From Petunia secreta (lineage: Eukaryota > Streptophyta > Magnoliopsida > Solanales > Solanaceae): a DNA stretch of 64,000 nucleotides. The notes below the pieces were generated by a model. That model saw only the letters and a list, made by a program, of their open reading frames with translations, did no database searches and had not been told where the DNA came from. Below are positions 9,772-20,712 of this stretch, in pieces; position 1 is the first letter of the stretch; every line of letters begins with the position of its first letter. The position numbers and the translations under genes were made by a program. The stretch covers positions 55,665,001 through 55,729,000 of the forward strand of contig JARKIP010000005.1 in assembly GCA_029990175.1 (NCBI GenBank), written 5' to 3'.

Positions 9772-11127
9772 AAGAGTAATATTTTCTAAGCCATGTCACG
9801 TCCTAGTTGTTTGGGATGGTAAGTCCCTCAATGTCCTTGAAGGTATAGGCCCATTTTCCAACGAGCCCCTGATTCCGTATGACCCTTCCCAATTTTGGAC
9901 TAGCTTGCCTGTGTTGGTTTCCTTTGTGCTCTAAGACAGTATTCTAAGGACCATTTCTCCTATGTTTAAGGAATGTAGGTTGGTCTTTGCATTATAGTAT
10001 TACTCCACATGTTGTGCTCTAAGACACTTTTCTAAGGACCATTTCTCTTATTTTGAAAGAATGTAGGTTGGTCTTTGGGCTGCTCGGCGAACTGCTGCTA
10101 GTTCCCGGCGCTCGTCCAACAAGTCGAGAGCTACAATTAGTTTTTCGTTGTAGGGACTTTCTTCAGCGAAGGATCTGCATGGACTGGGCTTCCCTATCTC
10201 GACAGAGATCATGTCCTCTGCTCCATATGCTAGTTAGAAAGGAGTTTTGCATGTGCTTGCTTTCGACGTAGTGCGATATGCCCATAAAACTCCCGAAAAT
10301 TCTTCTCGCCGCTTGCCTATGGCTTCTTCAAGCCATTTCTTCAAGCTATCCATGATGACCTTGTCTGAAGATTCGGTCTGGTTATTGGCTGCAGAGAGGG
10401 GGGAGGGGGAGAGAGGGGAGTAAGTTATCGGGGTTATCCTATTTTTTTCAACTCCTTCAGAAACTCTGTGACCTTGGCTCTACTATATCACCTCTTGCTG
10501 TCGGATCTGGGCATGGGGTGCAGCTTCAATCCACTTAGTGAAGTAACGAGTCATCATAAACAGGAACTTGACACCTCCGGGCGCTTTAGGCGTCGACCCT
10601 ACAATGTCTATTCCCTATTTCATTAAAGGCCATGACGCGACTACTAAGTATAGCAGCTTTGCTAGCTGATGAAGTGCATGGGAGAATCGTTGACAACTGT
10701 CATATTCTTTTACGAGCCTATTCACATCACTCTCCATTCGGGACCAGTAATAGCCTGCTTTGATTACCTTTTGGGCTAAGGCCATTCCTTCGGAATGATT
10801 CACGAAGTGCCCTTCATGGATTTCTCTTAGTCAACTTATGTCGGGGCTAAGCATTTAGCCAATGGACCGTTGAACATCTTCTAATACAATTCTCCTTGAA
10901 TGAGGCAGTAGTGTGTTGCTTGCTTTTCTTCTTGTCTTCAGGGAGTATTCCGTTATCCAAGTACTTGATTAGCATGTGGCACCAGTCCAAGATGAGTCCG
11001 TTTGTATTGATTTTAAGATGCTTCTTGTCTGAGTGAGTTAGCTCTATTACCGCCCCGGGATGTTAGAACTCATGTCTGCTACCAGCCAAAGCATCGGCTT
11101 CTGTGTTTCCTCCCTCGATATCTGATA
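9772..11127 (-). pseudogene. RNase H end and integrase of a second, truncated Tat-lineage copy
   Basis: On the minus strand the order is an RNase H tail (NTEADALAG near 11090), a linker with VIELTHSDKKH, then the integrase zinc-binding domain (NHSEGMALAQKVIKAGYYW and CQRFSH, 10803-10680). The start of the catalytic core follows (ASWPLMK, then GIDIVG near 10600). At the far end GKLVQNWEGSYG (about 9895-9865) is the typical Tat integrase C-terminal motif, directly abutting the LTR. Stops and an internal duplication interrupt it. Gag, protease and RT of this copy are missing. Confidence 0.7.
9925..10079. repeat. Tandem duplication of about 88 bases inside the integrase remnant
   Basis: The segment starting TGTGCTCTAAGACA at 9925 recurs at 10013. 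It continues with TTCTAAGGACCATTTCTC and GAATGTAGGTTGGTCTTTG in both copies, with several mismatches. It duplicates part of the integrase reading region, so it arose after or during decay of this copy. Confidence 0.75.
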
Positions 11128-11308
11128 AGACTGTAAACCCTAAGGAAGCGGGATGTATACCTTCCATCTTACTCCCGTACTGACTTAGCGGTCGTGGCTT
11201 AGCGAGCAGGTATGTATCCTTTATGCCCGGTGAGTTATAGGCTAAGTCTAATTTTTCCAGTTGAACTCGTATCCTCGTAATAATAGGTGGCACATTTTTT
11301 CCCACACA
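11128..11308 (-). repeat. LTR fragment of the same Tat family
   Basis: The last 180 bases of the LTR are recognisable: ACCCTAAGG, GGGATGTATACC, AGCGGTCGTGGCTTA, and the end CCCACACA at 11308. On the minus strand this is the beginning of a 5' LTR cut off after about 180 bases and joined straight to RNase H sequence. This indicates a deletion of the rest of the LTR, gag, protease and RT. Confidence 0.8.
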
Positions 11309-13770
11309 ATTACGAGTTCCTTGTTATGTATTTTCCCCTGCAGCCTTCATGGATCTCATGAACCGGATATTCAAGTCGTTCCTCGAATCCTTCGCCATTG
11401 TCTTCATCGATGACATTCTTATCTATTCTCGCAGTTGCGAACAACATGATTATCATTTGAGGATGGTTCTTCAAACCCTCTTTGATCGTAAGTTGTAAGT
11501 CAAGTTCTCGAAATGCGAGTTCTGGCTTGATTCTACGACATTCTTGGGTCACGTGGTACCCAGTAAGGGTATCAAGGTTGATTCAAAAAATATTGAGGTG
11601 GTGCAGAATTAGCCTCGCCCTACCTCGCCAATTCATAACTTTCTTGGTCTGACAGGTTATTATCGGAGGTTTGTGGAGAAATTTTCCACTATTGCAGCTC
11701 CCTTGACCAAGAAGATGGTTCAGTTTTGATGGTCTGATGAGTATGAGGCAACCTTTCAGAAGCTTAAGGCTTTATTGAATTCAGCTCCAGTGTTATCCCT
11801 TCTTTCTGGCACCGGTGGATTTATAGTCTATTGTGATACATCTCGTGTGGGTCTTGTATGTGTACTTATACAATGGGGAAGGTAATTGCTTATGTTTCGA
11901 GACAGCTGAAATCAATTGAGAAGAATTATCTGACCCATGATCTAGATTTCGCAGCTGTGGTCTTCGCTCTGAAGATTTGGAGGCACTATCTTTATGGTTA
12001 GCCTTGTGAGGTGTATACCAATCACAAGAGCTTGCAGTATCTCTTATCTCAAAAGGATCTAAATGGCTAACAACGGAGGTGGCTTGAGTTAACTAAAGAT
12101 TATGATCTCACCATCCGTTATTATCCTGTGAAAATGAATGTGGTTGTAAATGCTTTGAGCAGGAAGTCTATTGGGAGATTGGATTTTCTTTATGATGACA
12201 TGCGATCTTTGGCCCGAGAGTTGCAGTCCCTCGGCGACTTCAGAGTGATATTTCTTTGCCCAGACTCCAATTGATTTTTTGTATGTATTGCAACTCAGTC
12301 TTCCTTAGTCAGTCAGATTAAGGGAAGACAGTTCGAGGATCCTCATTTGCAAGAGTTGCATGGTCGTGTCCTAAGTGGAGGAGTCCCCTTCATCGAGCTT
12401 GATTCAGATGGTGTTCTTCAGTTTAATAGCCGACTCTGTGTCCCTGATGTCGGAGATCTGAGGTAGTTAGTGCTCCCTAAGGCTCATAACTCGTGTTATT
12501 CTATTAATCTTGGCATTACTAAGATGTATCAGGATCTCCGAGAGCTATATGGTGGACGGGGATGAAGAGGGATGTGTTTGATTATGTGTCCCGTTGCTTA
12601 AACAGTCAGCAAGTTCAGTTCAAGCACCAAAGACCGGCAGGGTTAGCCCAGGAATTGCCCATTCTTGAGTTGAAGTTGGAGTAGATCACTATAATTTTTT
12701 GGTTGGTCTACCAAAGACCCTGTGGCGCAATGATTCGGTCTGAGTTATTGAAGACAGACCGACTAAATCAGCTCACTTCATCCCTGTGAAGACAATTGAT
12801 TCAGCTTAGAGATTGGATCGGATTTTCATTGATCAGGTAGTGAGGTTGCATGGCACTCCAGTGTCTACAATATCCGATCGTGATTCCTAGTTTACTTCCC
12901 AGTGCTAGTAGTCTTTCTAGAGGGAGTTGGGGACCCAGGTGCAACTTAGCACGACATTCCAACCTCAGACTGATGGTCAGTCCGAGCGGGTTATTCAGGT
13001 TCTGGAGGATATGTTAAGAGCTTTTGCATTAGACTTTTGAGGCCACTAGGATGATCGTTTGTCCTTAGCGAAGTTTTCTTATAATAATAGCTATCAGTCC
13101 TCTATTCAGATGGCTCAATTTTAGGCCTTGTATGGCCGTAGATTCCATTCGTTTATCGGTTGGTTGGAGTCTCGAGATATGGAGGTGATGAGTTCAGAGA
13201 TGGTTTGGTAGACTCTGGATGTTGTTCGTGTTATTCAAGATTATCTGCGGATCGCTTAGTGAAGGCATATTTCATACTCGAACCAGAGTAGTCGAGATTA
13301 GAATTCGAGGTCGACGACATGATATTTCTGAAAGTGCCACCGATGCTGGTTGTAAAGAGATTTGGGAGGAAAGAGAAACTCAGTCCTAGATCTATTGGCC
13401 CTTTCCATATCGAGAATCGTATTGGTAAGGTGGCTTATCGGCTCGTTTTTCTAGTTTCCTATGCTAGTTCATCCGATGTTTCATATGTCGATGGTTCAGA
13501 AGTGTATCCGGGATCCTTCCGAAGTGATTGAGTTAAATCCTGCTCAGCTAGATGTGAATCTAGCCTATGAGGAGTTCCCAGTTGCCGTAGTCGCCAGAGA
13601 GGTCCGGAAGCATTGTTTGAAGCAGATTCTGATGGTTCGAGTGTGATGGAATAATCGTCCTCGCGAGGAGGATATTTGGGAGCTTGAGTCCAGTACGTAT
13701 GAGAGGTATACCCACCTCTTTGATGCTCCAGGTTTAATCTTGGTCTCTAAAGCTCAAGAATTTTTATCGT
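11309..13770 (+). pseudogene. 3' part of pol of a Tekay/Del-type chromovirus (RT, RNase H, integrase, chromodomain-like end)
   Basis: The plus strand starts abruptly inside reverse transcriptase: PAAFMDLMNRIF, then IVFIDDILIYS (the catalytic YxDD region with I for Y) near 11396-11428. The thumb includes NFLGLTGYYRRFVEKF near 11630-11680. RNase H follows near 11820-12180, and integrase from about 12450 (YNNSYQSSIQMA near 13080). The integrase C-terminus has RFGRKEKLSPRSIGPF near 13354-13402. A chromodomain-like tail follows (VREVRKHCLKQI, then WELESSTYERY) to about 13720. There are many stops and frameshifts. The 5' half is absent because the Tat material abuts at 11309, so the Tat copy either inserted here or a deletion joined them. 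Confidence 0.75.
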
Positions 13771-13901
13771 TGTTTATGATTCTGGTTCCGTAATGGTGTA
13801 GTAATATTTGACAAAAGTCGTTGAAAGTTGGTGTAAGCATTCTCATTAATTATGTAAAATCTACTCTAGAGTCTGGCTCATTCGAGAACGAACAAGAGTC
13901 T

Positions 13902-13914
13902 AAGAGGAGGAGAA
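13902..13914 (+). promoter_or_regulatory. Polypurine tract of the chromovirus fragment
   Basis: AAGAGGAGGAGAA lies a few bases before the TGAAATGACC that begins the LTR. Confidence 0.55.
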
Positions 13915-13918
13915 TTAC

Positions 13919-15004
13919 TGAAATGACCTTAGGTAGTCGTTTCAGGAGTCAGGATTTCGACTGACATGCTTATAATCTTAAAAGATCCATAAGGTCTATT
14001 TGGACTTATCTATAAAATTTGAGCTGATGCGGACCTTGTTTGGTAGGTTTCTGAGAAGATTTCCATTTTAGTTGTCGTTAAAGTTTAAAAGAGGTTTTCG
14101 AGCTTGATTTGAGTAAATGAACTCCGATTTAAAATCTAAAAGTTGCATTAGGTTTGCATGGTCATTTTTGACTTGTGGGAACTTTCGAAAATAAATTCCG
14201 AGGGTGTTCGGTCAGTTTCGCTAAAATTTCAAAAGTTAAGAACTCAAGCTCTTTTCGTGAGAGTCGTATCTTGAGTTCCGGAGATCCGATTTGAGTTTCG
14301 GTTTTGCGAGCATGTCACACAAGCTTCTTTTTGGTGCATCATATAACACCATTGCATCATGATTGCATACATTTCATATCCTTATGAATGTTGTATATGA
14401 CTGCTCCTTACCTATATGTACATTGTTTATCTATTATATGTCGTTACTTACCATTTCCCGGACTAGCTTAACTATTTCTCGAGTTAAGCAGTTATTCCTC
14501 ACCTACTTAGTCCTTATGACTCACTCTCTACCTATTTCTTGTGTTGAATTTTTGCTTCGGTATATTCCGCTTTCGAACCCAGACAACCGCATCGTGATTG
14601 AGGAGCAGCCATCCTTTCTGGCTGTTTACGGTGAGCCAACTTGTTTCATTGAGGCTATCGATTATAGATATTCTAGTTTCATTTCATTTTTCTCCCTTCA
14701 GGAGATGTACTTATCTTTTGAACTTCTTAGATATCATATTTTGATACCTCCAGACTTCTGTATTTTTGGTAGTTGTTGTATTTACTCAGGCGGCTGGTAA
14801 ATATGTCAGTTTATATATAATATGTGTCTCATATTTTTTTTTTTTGTTATTTAAAGTGATTCTCTAATATTTTCAAGTAAAGTTTGTGTTATCTAAGTTG
14901 TTTTATATTGTTATATCTTGTCTTAAGCTTATAGGGTTCGCCTGACGGATCTAGAGAGGTAGTCGGGTACCCGCTCGGCCTAGTCAAAATATCGAGTCGT
15001 GTCA
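13919..15004 (+). repeat. 3' LTR of the chromovirus fragment
   Basis: About 1.09 kb between TGAAATGACC and TCGTGTCA, with TG...CA ends. It follows a polypurine tract and the end of the integrase/chromodomain region. The start resembles the TGTAATGACC start common in plant Tekay LTRs. No partner LTR is present in the window, so the borders are inferred from motifs. It contains only short, unconvincing ORFs. Confidence 0.6.
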
Positions 15005-15260
15005 ATCAATTAGATGTTGGTAAACTATATGTGCAACTTTAGTTACATTTTTCACAACTTTAGTCACATAAATTAAAATGGAGAGTATAGTATTTTGCAA
15101 TCTTAAGGTTATGTTTGTCATATAGGATTTCTCTTTTTTTATTTTAGTTTATTTTTGTTGTACCGCTTTAAGTATATTTAATTTACTTAGACGAAAATTC
15201 TTAGGACTTTCATTATAGAAGCGGTTTAAATGATTTTCTTTTGCAATGTATGCATGTAGG

Positions 15261-15446
15261 CAGAGGCGGATGTATAGTACAAGGACCGGGTTCGACAGAA
15301 CCTAGTAGGTTTTACGCAGACAGTGCATTTGTGTTAAAAATTATTAAATATGTATAAAAATCAAGTAGAGAACCCAGTAACTTGTACATAATATTATTAC
15401 TCTAACACTTAGAACCGATAAGGTTCAAATCCTAAATTCGCCTCTG
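15261..15446. mobile_element. hAT-type MITE with perfect 8-bp target duplication
   Basis: The 186-base element begins CAGAGGCGGATG and ends CGCCTCTG, giving terminal inverted repeats with one mismatch in the first ten bases. It is flanked on both sides by CATGTAGG (15253-15260 and 15447-15454). An 8-bp duplication is the signature of hAT insertion. The element has no coding capacity. The family with CAGAGGCGGA ends and an internal GGGTTCGA stretch is widespread in Solanaceae genomes. Confidence 0.88.
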
Positions 15447-15454
15447 CATGTAGG

Positions 15455-16096
15455 ATTTCCACAATGTGGTGAATGTAAGTGTTTATTCTAAAATACAGGG
15501 GTCGTATCTGTAATTAATAAGATAAAAATGTTTTCTGTAATTTACTCTGCTATCCTTTAGTATTCATGTTTATTCCATTAGTAATTTTTAATAATTTCCA
15601 AATCTCAAAACATCCCTGCATAAGATATTAATTTTTTTGTAAAAAAAACATCTTGCAATAACTGCTAATGATAAATTAGTAATTTACGATTATTTGTGTT
15701 AAGGGAGTAAATGAAATTATAGTATTATCTTAATTATACCATGAGATGAAGAGCTGGATGTAATAATTTAACATTATGAAGTGGCCTAACTTTTCGTCCG
15801 TAAAAGTTTTAAGGCAACTGATCATTCTCCTAAGACGTACACTAGTATGGATCAAATCTTCTTTGAACCAACTCATTAATCATCTAACTATCTAGCTTTT
15901 TATGCGTACATTGTTTTAAACTGTTTTTATTGATTTTTAACCTTTCCAAATAAAACACAATCCTACCACCTTACCAGCAAATAAATGGGCATTATATGTC
16001 CAAAATTTTCCAGAAGTCATCAGCACCACATGACGTAGACAAAAACTCCACCACTTTTTCTATATATATCTACCATTGCCATTTCCTTGTTGCCTT
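15455..16096. other. AT-rich upstream region of the PIF-like gene
   Basis: No gene or repeat was recognised. It contains CACATGACGTAGAC (16027-16040), with an E-box-like CACATG overlapping an ACGT core, plus pyrimidine-rich tracts. Together with 15005-15260 it probably represents the original 5' flank and promoter of the downstream gene. Confidence 0.4.
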
Positions 16097-16107
16097 GTAT
16101 ATAAACA
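16097..16107 (+). promoter_or_regulatory. TATA box of the PIF-like gene
   Basis: TGTATATAAAC lies about 90 bases upstream of the ATG at 16192. That is a normal distance for a plant core promoter with a 60-base leader. Confidence 0.55.
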
Positions 16108-16191
16108 AATGAAAAGGAAGCTCTTTCAGCATATTAAGAAGACATTATCACTATACCCTAAGAGATAAACCAGAGCGTACCAAGCTGGGAT

Positions 16192-16503
16192 ATGGATGAC
16201 TTCCACTCTAATCCTAACCTTGCTCTTAGTTCCAATTCTTTTGTCAGTGATGTCCCCTCGTATGTACTTCTTTCTTCCTCCTCTTGCATGAATTTCTGTT
16301 TATTGTTGAATTTTAGTCTATCAATGCATGGGGTTTAATTTCTTTTTCTTTTTCTTTTTCTTGTTTTTGTAGGTTGGATTATGAAGTAGAAGAGCTAACG
16401 TGGGAAAACGGGGAGCTAGAAATGCATGGTTTAGGTCCTCCACACTTGCCTAGCAATAATAAGCCTTTATCCAACTCTCATCCAACAAAATATATTTGGC
16501 GTC
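16192..16503 (+). pseudogene. PIF7/PIF8-like bHLH transcription factor, exon 1 and first part of exon 2
   Basis: Exon 1 (16192-16259) starts with ATG. A 113-base intron follows, with donor GTATGT at 16260 and a pyrimidine-rich acceptor ending in AG at 16372. Exon 2 then encodes DYEVEELTWENGELEMHGL, which matches the active-phytochrome-B-binding (APB) motif of PIF factors. The reading frame runs cleanly across the splice site. PIFs are nuclear bHLH proteins that bind light-activated phytochrome and regulate growth genes. The frame ends at a Copia LTR inserted after codon KYIWR. The 5-base sequence GCGTC (16499-16503) is repeated as GTGTC beyond the element, and the gene continues at 27188. The bHLH domain itself is not in the window. 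Confidence 0.8.
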
Positions 16504-17422
16504 GGTTGAAGGTTGAGTTTTGAAGATGACAAAAGACCTGGTGTTAAGTGGACTATGAAAAGGTTCACAGTTGAAGTAAGAAAACTAAGCTGTTCAACAG
16601 ATTTATCGAGTCAAAGTTGAAGAAGTAGAAAGAGAACAACTGGAGTCAAAGTTCCAATCCTACCGGGAAAAGAAGAAGCGAGTAGTGGTGGTGAAAAGAG
16701 ACGCAGTTCCTAAACGAAAAAGGATTAGAAACTAAGGCAAATTAACTTAGGTTTTAAATAAGGCAATATGGGTAAACCTTATTTGAAATGGATTTTAAAG
16801 TGGAAAAGGAGTTCTAAACTTAGTTGGATCCGACTAAGTCTAACTCCTATATATATAAGTTAATTTGGCCAGAATCATTACGCACAAAAGACATCTCAAT
16901 AGGGCAAATCGAGAACAATCAGATCGTGAGGGACTTTGTGTGCAAGAACAAAGGATGAGCAGCAGAACCTTGTGAAGGAGCAGCTTCATAGATAAGTCTA
17001 TTGTTTTAGTTATTTGTTATAGGCTATCGAGTTGTAATCTATCAGCTTTTTTAGAAGCATATAATAGAGATTACTATTTGTGGTGAAGTAGAGTTAACCT
17101 TGCCAGCTAACATGTGGCTTGGAAGGTTCTAGTTACTAGGGGGTTCTAGTTCCTTGATTACATTACGTTGTAGTCTAAAACTTGCTCAGGATTTCCTTTA
17201 GTGGAAGAGTTGAAATCCCAAGAGTTTGGGTCATGGTTTTTTATCCCTTGAGCAAGGATTTTTCCACGTAAAAATCTCTGTGTTATTTACGTTTCTGCAT
17301 TAAGTTTAATTTTCAGAGATATGTGAAACTGGCAAGGAACCTGGTTCTTTGTAAATTAGGCGATAAAAGTTAACGGCAAGTTTTAGGATTTAAAAATGGG
17401 TAAGGACACTATTTACCCCCCA
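16504..17422 (+). repeat. 5' LTR of Copia element A
   Basis: 919 bases, matching 26262-27182. The first base pair is GG where the other copy has TG, so a mutation has hit the terminus. It ends in CCCCCCA at 17422. The primer-binding site is 36 bases further on, a longer gap than in most Copia elements. Confidence 0.85.
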
Positions 17423-17458
17423 TCTAGTGGCTTACATAGGTGCACCAAGTACAACAAG

Positions 17459-17470
17459 TGGTATCAGAGC
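17459..17470 (+). promoter_or_regulatory. Primer-binding site (initiator tRNA-Met) of Copia A
   Basis: TGGTATCAGAGC is the standard plant Copia sequence complementary to the 3' end of initiator tRNA-Met, which primes minus-strand DNA synthesis. Confidence 0.85.
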
Positions 17471-17515
17471 AGGTTCTCTCGAAGAAAGATTAACATCTTG
17501 AGAAGGATCTGAACT

Positions 17516-18420
17516 ATGAGTGCACCACTGATCATCACCGAAGGACAATCTGTTAATAGGTCTCCTCAATTCAATGGCCAATACTATGGATGGTGGAAAG
17601 GTAAAATGGAAGACTTTATTCAAGCTGAAGACTTTCAGTTATGGATCATTACCAAGGATGGACCTCTTATCCCAAGCAGAACTGTTGGACAGCCACCTAA
17701 CGAGCAAACTGTTCCTAAGGAGATATCTCAATACAAGGATGCTGATTTCAAGATGGTGGAAAAGAATGCAAAAGCTAAGAGGCTCATCATATATGGACTT
17801 GGTATTGATGAATACAACAGAGTTTATTCATACAAGACAGCCAAAGAAATTTGGGATGCTCTACAAATTGCTCATGAAGGAACTTCACGTGTAAACAAGT
17901 CAAGGATCCAGATGCTGAAAAGAAAGTTTGAGTTATTTGCTATGGAAATCTGAGTCCATCCAGGACATGATGGCCAGGTTCACAATCATAACAAACGAGA
18001 TGAAGTTACTAGGTATGGTTCTGACCAATGAAGACTTAGTAGAAAAAGTTATCAGGATTCTACCAGATTCATGGGAGTCAAAGGTTACAGCTATCATTGA
18101 GTCCAAGGAATTGGATAAAATTGAACTAGATGAACTCGTTGGTAGTCTGAAAATCCATGAGCTAATGAAACAGTCAAGAATTAAGGTGGAACCCAAGAAG
18201 GAGAAGAACCTAGCTCTAGAGGCAACTGGAGGTTCTAAGCATGAAGTATCTGAGCATAAGATGGCGTTGGTCAATGCAGTTCGAAAGTCCTTAAGTCTTG
18301 AAAGAAGAAGAACCAGAGCCACTCCTGCCAAGAACAGCATAACTGAAAATCCCGACTACTAAGGGTGTTTCAAGTGTAACAAGAAGGATCATGCCATAAA
18401 GGACTGCCCATTGTAGGATA
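17516..18420 (+). pseudogene. Gag of Copia element A, frameshifted
   Basis: The ATG at 17516 opens a capsid-like domain: FNGQYYGWWKGKMEDFIQAEDF, then KTAKEIWDALQIAHEGT. It runs to a frameshift between about 17928 and 17953. The second frame continues with SIQDMMARFTIITNEMKLLG. A TAA at 18360-18362 precedes the first zinc knuckle, CFKCNKKDHAIKDC (about 18370-18411; CX2CX4HX4C complete). Gag assembles the virus-like particle and the knuckle binds RNA. At least one frameshift and two stops break it. Confidence 0.85.
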
Positions 18421-19414
18421 TTGAGTAGAAAAGGTCTGGGGCTACAAAGGAGAATGAACCTAAGAAGACCAAATGTCCTCCTAACATCAGAGCATTAAGG
18501 AAAAAGAAGAAATAGACTTTCTATGCAACATGTGATCCTTCTGAAAGCGAAAGTGATGAAGAAGAAGAAGAACCTGAAAATGACTCTCTATTGGCTCTGA
18601 TTGCTGATGATGAACCTTCCAATGATGATCCACCTGAGGTAAGTCTCGATGAACTAAAAACTAGACTTCATAACTTGCTCTCCTAGGGAATTGAATTTGC
18701 TTGGACTGACTTTAATTGAAGGCATTGAACATTTTAGGCCTGAGAAGGAACTAGTACTTTTTGAGAAAGACCAACTAATGTCGGTTGTGTCTAATTTTTC
18801 AATGAAAAATAAAAACTTGGAAAAAGCTAAATCTGATCTTAAAAAGGAATTAACTGCTAGTGAAGCTCAAGTTTTTAAACTAAATCAGAAAGTCTCAACC
18901 CTTGAATTATAAGGTCGTCAATTAAAGGAACATGTGCTTTGTGAGAAAAAGCAAGTTTCTGCACTCCAACTTGAAAATCAAACATTGAAAGAAGTATCTG
19001 GTAAGCAAGGAGTTAGTGAGGCTCAAATCAACCTTGAAGTTGAGCTTAAAAAGAAAAACCAGGTTCTACATCAGGAAACTGAGAAGAACCGGGTTCTTTA
19101 GGAAAAGGTTGAAAAAAGCTAACTCTGAGCTCACCAGACTCACTAAATGGAACAAGTCTTCTGAAGCTTTAAATTGGTTGCATGAAAATCATAATAGAGG
19201 TAAAACTGGATTAGGACATAGGAAACCTTTACCTGCTTGGAACCCTAATAGTAAATATGTAGGACTTCCTTGCAACAAACTCTACCACTTGTGTGGTAAG
19301 ACTGGACATATCAAGAATGAATGCAGTGTTGCAAAAGGAGCAGAGAAAAAGAATAAAAAATCAGTTTTACCTTATTGGGCTGGAAAAGATTTGATTCATC
19401 CATTCTATAACTAA
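18421..19414 (+). pseudogene. Gag C-terminal extension with coiled coil and second zinc knuckle (Copia A)
   Basis: An acidic stretch (about 18540-18650) is followed by a Leu/Lys/Glu-rich coiled coil (18691-18912 and on to about 19130), then WNKSSEALNWLHENHNRG. A second zinc knuckle, CGKTGHIKNEC, lies near 19295-19325. This extended gag tail is shared with Copia element B. Several TAG and TAA codons interrupt the frame, for example at 18415, 18427 and 19100. Confidence 0.7.
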
Positions 19415-19469
19415 AAGGGACCCAGGCTTGTCTGGGTTCTTGTTACTAACCCTTGATTTTCTTTTGCAG

Positions 19470-19803
19470 GCTGGAGTGAGATGGAACAACCCAAGCTGGA
19501 TTCTTGATAATGGGTGTTCCAGGCACATGATAGGAGAGAGAAGAAACTTTCTCTCACTCGCAGCATTTCAAGAGGGGTAGTGTGGCTTTTGGAGGAGGCA
19601 AGAGTGGTGAAATTGTTGGTATTGGAAAAGTTGGGAGATCCTTCAATTATGCTATTGACAATGTACTCTGTGTGGATGGATTAAGTCACAATCTTCTAAG
19701 TGTTTCCCAACTATGTAATAGAGGAAATTCAGTGAGTTTCACATCTGTAGGTTGCACTGTAAAGAACCTGCAGACTGGTGAAGTGATGATGGAAGGGAAA
19801 TGA
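19470..19803 (+). pseudogene. Protease of Copia element A
   Basis: SWILDNGCSRHM (about 19495-19530) is the Copia aspartic protease active site. The usual D-S-G is D-N-G here, which would be expected to impair catalysis. A frame change near 19577 leads into VGKVGRSFNYAIDNVLCVDGLSHNLLSV-type sequence of the protease end (19620-19710). Confidence 0.7.
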
Positions 19804-19812
19804 GCTAACAAT

Positions 19813-20697
19813 ATGTACAAGGCTACATTAGGTTCTCTTCCTGAGAATAATTTGACTTGTCTGAATGTGCTGGAGAATGATAGTCAGTTGTGGCACAAGA
19901 TATTAGGACATGCAAGCTTGACTCAATTGAATAAGTTGGTGTCAAAGGACCTGGTTCGTCGAATGCCAAGCAAGATGTTCAATGACATCAAGATTTGTGA
20001 TGCTTGTGTAAGGGGGAAACATGTAAGATCTTCATTCAAGTCAAAGAAAATGGTTAGTACGTCTAAACCACTTGAGCTGGTTCACATGGACTTGCGTGGA
20101 CCAATGAGGGTAAGGATCAGAGGAGGTAAGAGGTTCGTGATGGTAATAGTTGATGACTACTCCAGATACACATGGACCCTGTTCCTCAGATCAAAGGATG
20201 AAGCATATGATATGTTCGAGGACTGGGTTAGAATGAATCAGAAGAAACTGGGGCTTCAACTGGTAAGTATAAGGTCCGACAATGGAACGGAGTTTGAGAA
20301 TGCTAAGTTTGCAGAATATTGTAATAAACATGGTGTGGATCACAACTTCTTTGCACCAAGGACCCCTCAGCAAATTGGTGTAGTTGAAAGGAAGAACAGG
20401 TCCTTAGAGGACCTGGCTAGAACTATGTTGATGTCAAGCGGTTTATCAAAGAGTTTTTGGCCTGAAGCAGTCAACACCATTTGCTACTTACTGAATCGTT
20501 GTTCTATTCACTCTCTATTAGAGAAAACTCCCTATGAGCTGATTAGAGGCAGGAAAGCTAATATTGCACATCTCAGAGCTTTTGGGTGCAAGTGTTTCGT
20601 ACATAACAATGGGAAAGAACCTCTAGGGAAGTTTGATGCAAGAAGTGATGAAGCCATCTTTTTGGGATATTCTTCACAAAGTAAAGCGTATAAATAG
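19813..20697 (+). pseudogene. Integrase of Copia element A
   Basis: This is a continuous 294-codon segment. The N-terminal GAG-pre-integrase zinc-binding part has LWHKILGHAS and CDACVRGKH (about 19890-20020). The catalytic core has the D,D,E triad in VHMDLRGP (near 20080), RSDNGTEF (near 20273) and VVERKN (near 20380). The C-terminal part includes HLRAFGCKCFVH and KFDARSDEAIFLGYS. It ends at a TAG where the frame would continue into RT. The enzyme inserts the cDNA into the genome; the catalytic residues look intact although the polyprotein is broken. Confidence 0.9.
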
Positions 20698-20712
20698 TTC
20701 AACAAGACGGCC

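Noticed and set aside
14363..14800. 145-codon ORF inside the chromovirus LTR
   Set aside because: Lies wholly within the LTR, hydrophobic low-information sequence, no homology recognised.
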